This document shows positions 1-13,300 of a DNA stretch of 64,000 bases, piece by piece. The translations under genes were made by a program, and so were the position numbers. Under the pieces are notes generated by a model. It ran no database searches and was not told where the DNA came from. It saw only the letters and a list, made by a program, of their open reading frames with translations. Position 1 is the stretch's first letter, and each line of letters begins with the position of its first letter. Source of the stretch: Gordionus sp. m RMFG-2023 (lineage: Eukaryota; Nematomorpha; Gordioida; Chordodea; Parachordodidae). The stretch is from the NCBI RefSeq assembly GCF_954871325.1, contig NC_088775.1, positions 59,683,561 to 59,747,560 of the forward strand, written 5' to 3'.

Positions 1-3000
1 ATAACGGAATTTAAATACACTAATTAAGCACTAAATAATGGCGAAAACCGGATGTTTAGTACTCCTATAGTTTTTGTTTTGGCACGTCACCATTATTTGT
101 TTATTTTGTTTTTTTCGTGAATAACTTTTTATTCTTAAATTCGGCTACAAAACTGATTAAAGCACTAACCTCTACTAACGAAGCACTAAAGAATGATATG
201 AGTTTCATCGTTAGTGCTTTCATATTTTTCTAGCCGAAATTTGACCTCTAAAAATTTCTTTAGCGTGTTACAATTTTTTCAAATGATGGTTAACAAAATA
301 AATTACTGAATTTAAATATACTAATTAAGCACTAAATAATGGCGAAAACAGGATGTATTGTATTATTATAGTTTTTGTTTTGGCACGTCGCCATTATTTG
401 TTTATTTTATTTTGTTTTTGCTAATAACTTTTTATTCTTAAATTCGGCTACAAACTGATTGAAGCACTAACCTCTACTAACGAAGCACTAAAGAATGATA
501 TAAGTTTCATCGTTAGGGCTTCCAAAAGTTCGGCCAACTTCACGCCTAAATCGTTACGTCATAGTTTTTATTTAACTTATAACTTTTTTTTATAATGCGG
601 TTAAGTAAATTAATAACGGAATTTAAATACACTAATTAAGCACTAAATAATGGCGAAAACCGGATGTTTAGTACTCCTATAGTTTTTGTTTTGGCACGTC
701 ACCATTATTTGTTAATTTTTGTTTTTTTCGTGAATAACTTTTTATTCTTAAATTCGGCTACAAATCTAATTAATTCACTAACCTCTACTAACGAAGCACT
801 AAAAAATGATATAAGTTTCATCGTTAGTGCTTTCATAATTTTCTAGCCGAAATTTGACCTCTAAAAATTTCTTTAGCATTTTACAATTTTTTTATTTGAC
901 GGTTAACAAAATTAATAACGGAATTTAAATACACTAATTAAGCACTAAATAATGGCGAAAACCGGATGTTTAGTACTCCTATATATTTTTGTTTTGGCAC
1001 GTCGCCATTATTTGTTTATTTTTGTTTTTTTCGTGAATAACTTTTTATTCTTAAATTCGGCTACAAAACTGATTAAAGCACTAACCTCTACTAACGAAGC
1101 ACTAAACAATGATATAAGTTTCATCGTTAGGGCTTCCAAAATGTTCTGGCCGAAACTTCACGCCTAAATCGTTACGTCATAGTTTTTATTTAACTTATAA
1201 CTTTTTTCATAATGACGGTTAAGTAAATTAATAACGGAATTTAAATACACTAATTAAGCACTAAATAATGACGAAAATCGGATGTTTAGTACTCCTATAG
1301 TTTTTGTTTTGGCACGTCACCATTATTTGTTTATTTTTGTTTTTTTTGCTAATAACTTTTTATTCTTAAATTCGGTTACAAAACTAATTAAATCACTAAC
1401 CTCTACTAACGAAGCACTAAAGAATGATATAAGTTTCATCGTTAGTGCTTTCATAATTTTCTAGCCGAAATTTGACCTCTAAAAATTTCTTTAGCATTTT
1501 ACAATTTTTTCATTTGACGGTTAACAAAATTAATAACGGAATTTAAATACACTAATTAAGCACTAAATAATGGCGAAAACCGGATGTTTAGTACTCCTAT
1601 AGTTTTTGTTTTGGCACGTCACCATTATTTGTTTATTTTGTTTTTTTCGTGAATAACTTTTTATTCTTAAATTCGGCTACAAAACTGATTAAAGCACTAA
1701 CCTCTACTAACGAAGCACTAAAGAATGATATGAGTTTCATCGTTAGGGCTTCCAAAAGTTCGGCCAACTTCACGCCTAAATCGTTGACGTCATAGTTTTT
1801 ATTTAACTTATAACTTTTTTTATAATGCGGTTAAGTAAATTAATAACGGAATTTAAATACACTAATTAAGCACTAAATAATGGCGAAAACCGGATGTTTA
1901 GTACTCTTATAGTTTTTGTTTTGGCACGTCACCATTATTTGTTAATTTTTGTTTTTTTCGTGAATAACTTTTTATTCTTAAATTCGGCTACAAATCTAAT
2001 TAATTCACTAACCTCTACTAACGAAGCACTAAAAAATGATATAAGTTTCATCGTTAGTGCTTTCATAATTTTCTAGCTGAAATTTGACCTCTAAAAATTT
2101 CTTTAGCATTTTACAATTTTTTTATTTGACGGTTAACAAAATTAATAACGGAATTTAAATACACTAATTAAGCACTAAATAATGGCGAAAACCGGATGTT
2201 TAGTACTCCTATATGTTTTTGATTTGGCATGTCGCCATTATTTGTTTATTTTTGTTTTTTTCGTGAATAACTTTTTATTCTTAAATTCGGCTACAAAACT
2301 GATTAAAGCACTAACCTCTACTAACGAAGCACTAAACAATGATATAAGTTTCATCGTTAGGGCTTCCAAAAGTTCGGCCAACTTCACGCCTAAATCGTTA
2401 CGTCATAGTTTTTATTTAACTTATAACTTTTTTTATAATGACGGTTAAGTAAATTAATAACGGAATTTAAATACACTAATTAAGCACTAAATAATGGCGA
2501 AAATCGGATGTTTAGTACTCCTATAGTTTTTGTTTTGGCACGTCACCATTATTTGTTTATTTTTGTTTTTTTTGCTAATAACTTTTTATTCTTAAATTCG
2601 GTTACAAAACTAATTAAATCACTAACCTCTACTAACGAAGCACTAAAAAATGATATAAGTTTCATCGTTAGTGCTTTCATAATTTTCTAGCCGAAATTTG
2701 ACCTCTAAAAATTTCTTTAGCATTTTACAATTTTTTCATTTGACGGTTAACAAAATTAATAACGGAATTTAAATACACTAATTAAGCACTAAATAATGGC
2801 GAAAACCGGATGTTTAGTACTCCTATAGTTTTTGTTTTAGCACGTCACCATTATTTGTTTATTTTGTTTTTTTCGTGAATAACTTTTTATTCTTAAATTC
2901 GGCTACAAAACTGATTAAAGCACTAACCTCTACTAACGAAGCACTAAAGAATGATATGAGTTTCATCGTTAGTGCTTTCATATTTTTCTAGCCGAAATTT

Positions 3001-3370
3001 GACCTCTAAAAATTTCTTTAGCGTGTTACAATTTTTTCAAATGATGGTTAACAAAATAAATTACTGAATTTAAATATACTAATTAAGCACTAAATAATGG
3101 CGAAAACAGGATGTATTGTATTATTATAGTTTTTGTTTTGGCACGTCGCCATTATTTGTTTATTTTATTTTGTTTTTGCTAATAACTTTTTATTCTTAAA
3201 TTCGGCTACAAACTGATTGAAGCACTAACCTCTACTAACGAAGCACTAAAGAATGATATAAGTTTCATCGTTAGGGCTTCCAAAAGTTCGGCCAACTTCA
3301 CGCCTAAATCGTTACGTCATAGTTTTTATTTAACTTATAACTTTTTTTTATAATGCGGTTAAGTAAATTA

Positions 3371-4897
3371 ATAACGGAATTTAAATACACTAATTAAGCA
3401 CTAAATAATGGCGAAAACCGGATGTTTAGTACTCTTATAGTTTTTGTTTTGGCACGTCACCATTATTTGTTAATTTTTGTTTTTTTCGTGAATAACTTTT
3501 TATTCTTAAATTCGGCTACAAATCTAATTAATTCACTAACCTCTACTAACGAAGCACTAAAAAATCATATAAGTCTCATCGTTAGTGCTTTCATAATTTT
3601 CTAGCCGAAATTTGACCTCTAAAAATTTCTTTAGCATTTTACAATTTTTTTATTTGACGGTTAACAAAATTAATAACGGAATTTAAATACACTAATTAAG
3701 CACTAAATAATGGCGAAAACCGGATGTTTAGTACTCCTATAGTTTTTGATTTGGCACGTCGCCATTATTTGTTTATTTTTGTTTTTTTCGTGAATAACTT
3801 TTTATTCTTAAATTCGGCTACAAAACTGATTAAAGCACTAACCTCTACTAACGAAGCACTAAACAATGATATAAGTTTCATCGTTAGGGCTTCCAAAAGT
3901 TCGGCCAACTTCACGCCTAAATCGTTACGTCATAGTTTTTATTTAACTTATAACTTTTTTTATAATGACGGTTAAGTAAATTAATAACGGAATTTAAATA
4001 CACTAATTAAGCACTAAATAATGACGAAAATCGGATGTTTAGTACTCCTATAGTTTTTGTTTTGGCACGTCACCATTATTTGTTTATTTTTGTTTTTTTT
4101 GCTAATAACTTTTTATTCTTAAATTCGGTTACAAAACTAATTAAATCACTAACCTCTACTAACGAAGCACTAAAAAATGATATAAGTTTCATCGTTAGTG
4201 CTTTCATAATTTTCTAGCCGAAATTTGACCTCTAAAAATTTCTTTAGCATTTTACAATTTTTTCATTTGACGGTTAACAAAATTAATAACGGAATTTAAA
4301 TACACTAATTAAGCACTAAATAATGGCGAAAACCGGATGTTTAGTACTCCTATAGTTTTTGTTTTGGCACGTCACCATTATTTGTTTATTTTGTTTTTTT
4401 CGTGAATAACTTTTTATTCTTAAATTCGGCTACAAAACTGATTAAAGCACTAACCTCTACTAACGAAGCACTAAAGAATGATATGAGTTTCATCGTTAGT
4501 GCTTTCATATTTTTCTAGCCGAAATTTGACCTCTAAAAATTTCTTTAGCGTGTTACAATTTTTTCAAATGATGGTTAACAAAATAAATTACTGAATTTAA
4601 ATATACTAATTAAGCACTAAATAATGGCGAAAACAGGATGTATTGTATTATTATAGTTTTTGTTTTGGCACGTCGCCATTATTTGTTTATTTTATTTTGT
4701 TTTTGCTAATAACTTTTTATTCTTAAATTCGGCTACAAACTGATTGAAGCACTAACCTCTACTAACGAAGCACTAAAGAATGATATAAGTTTCATCGTTA
4801 GGGCTTCCAAAAGTTCGGCCAACTTCACGCCTAAATCGTTACGTCATAGTTTTTATTTAACTTATAACTTTTTTTTATAATGCGGTTAAGTAAATTA
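3371..4897 (+). repeat. Reference five-monomer higher-order repeat (D-E-A-B-C)
   Basis: One complete 1,527-bp higher-order unit. The monomers are D 3,371-3,672 (302 bp), E 3,673-3,983 (311 bp), A 3,984-4,285 (302 bp), B 4,286-4,586 (301 bp) and C 4,587-4,897 (311 bp). Diagnostic marks are CTCTTATAG and AATCATATAAG in D, TTTTTGATTTGGCA in E, GACGAAAATCGG and TTCGGTTACA in A, GATATGAG and CAAATGATGG in B, and GATGTATTGTATTATTATAG in C. The next unit begins at 4,898 with the same order, and the pattern recurs through the array. In 4-monomer variants (for example starting near 6,425 and 7,951) D plus the front of E is replaced by one chimeric monomer marked CACTAAAAAGTGGCG. Confidence 0.93.
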
Positions 4898-7800
4898 ATA
4901 ACGGAATTTAAATACACTAATTAAGCACTAAATAATGGCGAAAACCGGATGTTTAGTACTCTTATAGTTTTTGTTTTGGCACGTCACCATTATTTGTTAA
5001 TTTTTGTTTTTTTCGTGAATAACTTTTTATTCTTAAATTCGGCTACAAATCTAATTAATTCACTAACCTCTACTAACGAAGCACTAAAAAATCATATAAG
5101 TCTCATCGTTAGTGCTTTCATAATTTTCTAGCCGAAATTTGACCTCTAAAAATTTCTTTAGCATTTTACAATTTTTTTATTTGACGGTTAACAAAATTAA
5201 TAACGGAATTTAAATACACTAATTAAGCACTAAATAATGGCGAAAACCGGATGTTTAGTACTCCTATAGTTTTTGATTTGGCATGTCGCCATTATTTGTT
5301 TATTTTTGTTTTTTTCGTGAATAACTTTTTATTCTTAAATTCGGCTACAAAACTGATTAAAGCACTAACCTCTACTAACGAAGCACTAAACAATGATATA
5401 AGTTTCATCGTTAGGGCTTCCAAAAGTTCGGCCAACTTCACGCCTAAATCGTTACGTCATAGTTTTTATTTAACTTATAACTTTTTTTATAATGCGGTTA
5501 AGTAAATTAATAACGGAATTTAAATACACTAATTAAGCACTAAATAATGACGAAAATCGGATGTTTAGTACTCCTATAGTTTTTGTTTTGGCACGTCACC
5601 ATTATTTGTTTATTTTTGTTTTTTTTGCTAATAACTTTTTATTCTTAAATTCGGTTACAAAACTAATTAAATCACTAACCTCTACTAACGAAGCACTAAA
5701 AAATGATATAAGTTTCATCGTTAGTGCTTTCATAATTTTCTAGCCGAAATTTGACCTCTAAAAATTTCTTTAGCATTTTACAATTTTTTCATTTGACGGT
5801 TAACAAAATTAATAACGGAATTTAAATACACTAATTAAGCACTAAATAATGGCGAAAACCGGATGTTTAGTACTCCTATAGTTTTTGTTTTGGCACGTCA
5901 CCATTATTTGTTTATTTTGTTTTTTTCGTGAATAACTTTTTATTCTTAAATTCGGCTACAAAACTGATTAAAGCACTAACCTCTACTAACGAAGCACTAA
6001 AGAATGATATGAGTTTCATCGTTAGTGCTTTCATATTTTTCTAGCCGAAATTTGACCTCTAAAAATTTCTTTAGCGTGTTACAATTTTTTCAAATGATGG
6101 TTAACAAAATAAATTACTGAATTTAAATATACTAATTAAGCACTAAATAATGGCGAAAACAGGATGTATTGTATTATTATAGTTTTTGTTTTGGCACGTC
6201 GCCATTATTTGTTTATTTTATTTTGTTTTTGCTAATAACTTTTTATTCTTAAATTCGGCTACAAACTGATTGAAGCACTAACCTCTACTAACGAAGCACT
6301 AAAGAATGATATAAGTTTCATCGTTAGGGCTTCCAAAAGTTCGGCCAACTTCACGCCTAAATCGTTACGTCATAGTTTTTATTTAACTTATAACTTTTTT
6401 TTTATAATGCGGTTAAGTAAATTAATAACGGAATTTAAATACACTAATTAAGCACTAAATAATGGCGAAAACCGGATGTTTAGTACTCTTATAGTTTTTG
6501 TTTTGGCACGTCACCATTATTTGTTAATTTTTGTTTTTTTCGTGAATAACTTTTTATTCTTAAATTCGGCTACAAATCTAATTAATTCACTAACCTCTAC
6601 TAACGAAGCACTAAAAAATCATATAAGTTTCATCGTTAGTGCTTTCATAATTTTCTAGCTGAAATTTGACCTCTAAAAATTTCTTTAGCATTTTACAATT
6701 TTTTTATTTGACGGTTAACAAAATTAATAACGGAATTTAAATACACTAATTAAGCACTAAATAATGGCGAAAACCGGATGTTTAGTACTCCTATAGTTTT
6801 TGATTTGGCATGTCGCCATTATTTGTTTATTTTTGTTTTTTTCGTGAATAACTTTTTATTCTTAAATTCGGCTACAAAACTGATTAAAGCACTAACCTCT
6901 ACTAACGAAGCACTAAACAATGATATAAGTTTCATCGTTAGGGCTTCCAAAAGTTCGGCCAACTTCACGCCTAAATCGTTACGTCATAGTTTTTATTTAA
7001 CTTATAACTTTTTTTATAATGCGGTTAAGTAAATTAATAACGGAATTTAAATACACTAATTAAGCACTAAATAATGACGAAAATCGGATGTTTAGTACTC
7101 CTATAGTTTTTGTTTTGGCACGTCACCATTATTTGTTTATTTTTGTTTTTTTTGCTAATAACTTTTTATTCTTAAATTCGGTTACAAAACTAATTAAATC
7201 ACTAACCTCTACTAACGAAGCACTAAAAAATGATATAAGTTTCATCGTTAGTGCTTTCATAATTTTCTAGCCGAAATTTGACCTCTAAATATTTCTTTAG
7301 CATTTTACAATTTTTTCATTTGACGGTTAACAAAATTAATAACGGAATTTAAATACACTAATTAAGCACTAAATAATGGCGAAAACCGGATGTTTAGTAC
7401 TCCTATAGTTTTTGTTTTGGCACGTCACCATTATTTGTTTATTTTGTTTTTTTCGTGAATAACTTTTTATTCTTAAATTCGGCTACAAAACTGATTAAAG
7501 CACTAACCTCTACTAACGAAGCACTAAAGAATGATATGAGTTTCATCGTTAGTGCTTTCATATTTTTCTAGCCGAAATTTGACCTCTAAAAATTTCTTTA
7601 GCGTGTTACAATTTTTTCAAATGATGGTTAACAAAATAAATTACTGAATTTAAATATACTAATTAAGCACTAAATAATGGCGAAAACAGGATGTATTGTA
7701 TTATTATAGTTTTTGTTTTGGCACGTCGCCATTATTTGTTTATTTTATTTTGTTTTTGCTAATAACTTTTTATTCTTAAATTCGGCTACAAACTGATTGA

Positions 7801-10398
7801 ACCACTAACCTCTACTAACGAAGCACTAAAGAATGATATAAGTTTCATCGTTAGGGCTTCCAAAAGTTCAGCCAACTTCACGCCTAAATCGTTACGTCAT
7901 AGTTTTTATTTAACTTATAACTTTTTTTTATAATGCGGTTAAGTAAATTAATAACGGAATTTAAATACACTAATTAAGCACTAAAAAGTGGCGAAAACCG
8001 GATGTTTAGTACTAATATAGTTTTTGTTTTGGCACGTCACCATTATTTGTTTATTTTTGTTTTTTTCGTGAATAACTTTTTATTCTTAAATTCGGCTACA
8101 AAACTGATTAAAGCACTAACCTCTACTAACGAAGCACTAAACAATGATATAAGTTTCATCGTTAGGGCTTCCAAAAGTTCGGCCAACTTCACGCCTAAAT
8201 CGTTACGTCATAGTTTTTATTTAACTTATAACTTTTTTTATAATGCGGTTAAGTAAATTAATAACGGAATTTAAATACACTAATTAAGCACTAAATAATG
8301 ACGAAAATCGGATGTTTAGTACTCCTATAGTTTTTGTTTTGGCACGTCACCATTATTTGTTTATTTTTGTTTTTTTTGCTAATAACTTTTTATTCTTAAA
8401 TTCGGTTACAAAACTAATTAAATCACTAACCTCTACTAACGAAGCACTAAAAAATGATATAAGTTTCATCGTTAGTGCTTTCATAATTTTCTAGCCGAAA
8501 TTTGACCTCTAAAAATTTCTTTAGCATTTTACAATTTTTTCATTTGACGGTTAACAAAATTAATAACGGAATTTAAATACACTAATTAAGCACTAAATAA
8601 TGGCGAAAACCGGATGTTTAGTACTCCTATAGTTTTTGTTTTGGAACGTCACCATTATTTGTTTATTTTGTTTTTTTCGTGAATAACTTTTTATTCTTAA
8701 ATTCGGCTACAAAACTGATTAAAGCACTAACCTCTACTAACGAAGCACTAAAGAATGATATGAGTTTCATCGTTAGTGCTTTCATATTTTTCTAGCCGAA
8801 ATTTGACCTCTAAAAATTTCTTTAGCGTGTTACAATTTTTTCAAATGATGGTTAACAAAATAAATTACTGAATTTAAATATACTAATTAAGCACTAAATA
8901 ATGGCGAAAACAGGATGTATTGTATTATTATAGTTTTTGTTTTGGCACGTCGCCATTATTTGTTTATTTTATTTTGTTTTTGCTAATAACTTTTTATTCT
9001 TAAATTCGGCTACAAACTGATTGAACCACTAACCTCTACTAACGAAGCACTAAAGAATGATATAAGTTTCATCGTTAGGGCTTCCAAAAGTTCGGCCAAC
9101 TTCACGCCTAAATCGTTACGTCATAGTTTTTATTTAACTTATAACTTTTTTTATAATGCGGTTAAGTAAATTAATAACGGAATTTAAATACACTAATTAA
9201 GCACTAAATAAGTGGCGAAAACCGGATGTTTAGTACTCCTATAGTTTTTGTTTTGGCACGTCACCATTATTTGTTTATTTTTGTTTTTTTCGTGAATAAC
9301 TTTTTATTCTTAAATTCGGCTACAAAACTGATTAAAGCACTAACCTCTACTAACGAAGCACTAAACAATGATATAAGTTTCATCGTTAGGGCTTCCAAAA
9401 GTTCGGCCAACTTCACGCCTAAATCGTTACGTCATAGTTTTTATTTAACTTATAACTTTTTTTATAATGCGGTTAAGTAAATTAATAACGGAATTTAAAT
9501 ACACTAATTAAGCACTAAATAATGACGAAAATCGGATGTTTAGTACTCCTATAGTTTTTGTTTTGGCACGTCACCATTATTTGTTTATTTTTGTTTTTTT
9601 TGCTAATAACTTTTTATTCTTAAATTCGGTTACAAAACTAATTAAATCACTAACCTCTACTAACGAAGCACTAAAAAATGATATAAGTTTCATCGTTAGT
9701 GCTTTCATAATTTTCTAGCCGAAATTTGACCTCTAAAAATTTCTTTAGCATTTTACAATTTTTTCATTTGACGGTTAACAAAATTAATAACGGAATTTAA
9801 ATACACTAATTAAGCACTAAATAATGGCGAAAACCGGATGTTTAGTACTCCTATAGTTTTTGTTTTGGCACGTCACCATTATTTGTTTATTTTGTTTTTT
9901 TCGTGAATAACTTTTTATTCTTAAATTCGGCTACAAAACTGATTAAAGCACTAACCTCTACTAACGAAGCACTAAAGAATGATATGAGTTTCATCGTTAG
10001 TGCTTTCATATTTTTCTAGCCGAAATTTGACCTCTAAAAATTTCTTTAGCGTGTTACAATTTTTTCAAATGATGGTTAACAAAATAAATTACTGAATTTA
10101 AATATACTAATTAAGCACTAAATAATGGCGAAAACAGGATGTATTGTATTATTATAGTTTTTGTTTTGGCACGTCGCCATTATTTGTTTATTTTATTTTG
10201 TTTTTGCTAATAACTTTTTATTCTTAAATTCGGCTACAAACTGATTGAAGCACTAACCTCTACTAACGAAGCACTAAAGAATGATATAAGTTTCATCGTT
10301 AGGGCTTCCAAAAGTTCGGCCAACTTCACGCCTAAATCGTTACGTCATAGTTTTTATTTAACTTATAACTTTTTTTTATAATGCGGTTAAGTAAATTA

Positions 10399-13300
10399 AT
10401 AACGGAATTTAAATACACTAATTAAGCACTAAATAATGGCGAAAACCGGATGTTTAGTACTCTTATAGTTTTTGTTTTGGCACGTCACCATTATTTGTTA
10501 ATTTTTGTTTTTTTCGTGAATAACTTTTTATTCTTAAATTCGGCTACAAATCTAATTAATTCACTAACCTCTACTAACGAAGCACTAAAAAATCATATAA
10601 GTTTCATCGTTAGTGCTTTCATAATTTTCTAGCTGAAATTTGACCTCTAAAAATTTCTTTAGCATTTTACAATTTTTTTATTTGACGGTTAACAAAATTA
10701 ATAACGGAATTTAAATACACTAATTAAGCACTAAATAATGGCGAAAACCGGATGTTTAGTACTCCTATAGTTTTTGATTTGGCATGTCGCCATTATTTGT
10801 TTATTTTTGTTTTTTTCGTGAATAACTTTTTATTCTTAAATTCGGCTACAAAACTGATTAAAGCACTAACCTCTACTAACGAAGCACTAAACAATGATAT
10901 AAGTTTCATCGTTAGGGCTTCCAAAAGTTCGGCCAACTTCACGCCTAAATCGTTACGTCATAGTTTTTATTTAACTTATAACTTTTTTTATAATGCGGTT
11001 AAGTAAATTAATAACGGAATTTAAATACACTAATTAAGCACTAAATAATGACGAAAATCGGATGTTTAGTACTCCTATAGTTTTTGTTTTGGCACGTCAC
11101 CATTATTTGTTTATTTTTGTTTTTTTTGCTAATAACTTTTTATTCTTAAATTCGGTTACAAAACTAATTAAATCACTAACCTCTACTAACGAAGCACTAA
11201 AAAATGATATAAGTTTCATCGTTAGTGCTTTCATAATTTTCTAGCCGAAATTTGACCTCTAAAAATTTCTTTAGCATTTTACAATTTTTTCATTTGACGG
11301 TTAACAAAATTAATAAAGGAATTTAAATACACTAATTAAGCACTAAATAATGGCGAAAACCGGATGTTTAGTACTCCTATAGTTTTTGTTTTGGCACGTC
11401 ACCATTATTTGTTTATTTTGTTTTTTTCGTGAATAACTTTTTATTCTTAAATTCGGCTACAAAACTGATTAAAGCACTAACCTCTACTAACGAAGCACTA
11501 AAGAATGATATGAGTTTCATCGTTAGTGCTTTCATATTTTTCTAGCCGAAATTTGACCTCTAAAAATTTCTTTAGCGTGTTACAATTTTTTCAAATGATG
11601 GTTAACAAAATAAATTACTGAATTTAAATATACTAATTAAGCACTAAATAATGGCGAAAACAGGATGTATTGTATTATTATAGTTTTTGTTTTGGCACGT
11701 CGCCATTATTTGTTTATTTTATTTTGTTTTTGCTAATAACTTTTTATTCTTAAATTCGGCTACAAACTGATTGAAGCACTAACCTCTACTAACGAAGCAC
11801 TAAAGAATGATATAAGTTTCATCGTTAGGGCTTCCAAAAGTTCGGCCAACTTCACGCCTAAATCGTTACGTCATAGTTTTTATTTAACTTATAACTTTTT
11901 TTTATAATGCGGTTAAGTAAATTAATAACGGAATTTAAATACACTAATTAAGCACTAAAAAGTGGCGAAAACCGGATGTTTAGTACTCCTATAGTTTTTG
12001 TTTTGGCACGTCACCATTATTTGTTTATTTTTGTTTTTTTCGTGAATAACTTTTTATTCTTAAATTCGGCTACAAAACTGATTAAAGCACTAACCTCTAC
12101 TAGCGAAGCACTAAAGAATGATATAAGTTACATCGTTAGGGCTTCCAAAAGTTCGGCCAACTTCACGCCTAAATCGTTACGTCATAGTTTTTATTTAACT
12201 TATAACTTTTTTTTATAATGCGGTTAAGTAAATTAATAACGGAATTTAAATACACTAATTAAGCACTAAATAATGGCGAAAACCGGATGTTTAGTACTCC
12301 TATAGTTTTTGTTTTGGCACGTCGCCATTGTTTAATTTTGTTTTTCTCTGAATAACTTTTTATTCTTAAATTCGGCTACAAATCTGATTGAAGCACTAAC
12401 CTCTACTAACGAAGCACTAAAGAATGATATAAGTTTCATCGTTAGGGCTTTCAAAAGTTTCTAGCCGAACTTCGACGCTCTAAATCGTTACGTCATAGTT
12501 TTTATTTAACTTATAACTTTTTTTATAATGCGGTTAAGTAAATTAATAACGGAATTTAAATACACTAATTAAGCACTAAAAAGTGGCGAAAACCGGATGT
12601 TTAGTACTCCTATAGTTTTTGTTTTGGCACGTCACCATTATTTGTTTATTTTTGTTTTTTTCGTGAATAACTTTTTATTCTTAAATTCGGCTACAAAACT
12701 GATTAAAGCACTAACCTCTACTAGCGAAGCACTAAAGAATGATATAAGTTACATCGTTAGGGCTTCCAAAAGTTCGGCCAACTTCACGCCTAAATCGTTA
12801 CGTCATAGTTTTTATTTAACTTATAACTTTTTTTATAATGCGGTTAAGTAAATTAATAACGGAATTTAAATACACTAATTAAGCACTAAATAATGGCGAA
12901 AACCGGATGTTTAGTACTCCTATAGTTTTTGTTTTGGCACGTCACCATTATTTGTTTATTTTTGTTTTTTTCGTGAATAACTTTTTATTCTTAAATTCGG
13001 CTACAAAACTGATTAAAGCACTAACCTCTACTAACGAAGCACTAAAAAATGATATAAGTTTCATCGTTAGTGCTTTCATAATTTTCTAGCCGAAATTTGA
13101 CCTCTAAAAATTTCTTTAGCATTTTACAATTTTTTCATTTGACGGTTAACAAAATTAATAACGGAATTTAAATACACTAATTAAGCACTAAATAATGGCG
13201 AAAACCGGATGTTTAGTACTCCTATAGTTTTTGTTTTGGCACGTCACCATTATTTGTTTATTTTGTTTTTTTCGTGAATAACTTTTTATTCTTAAATTCG

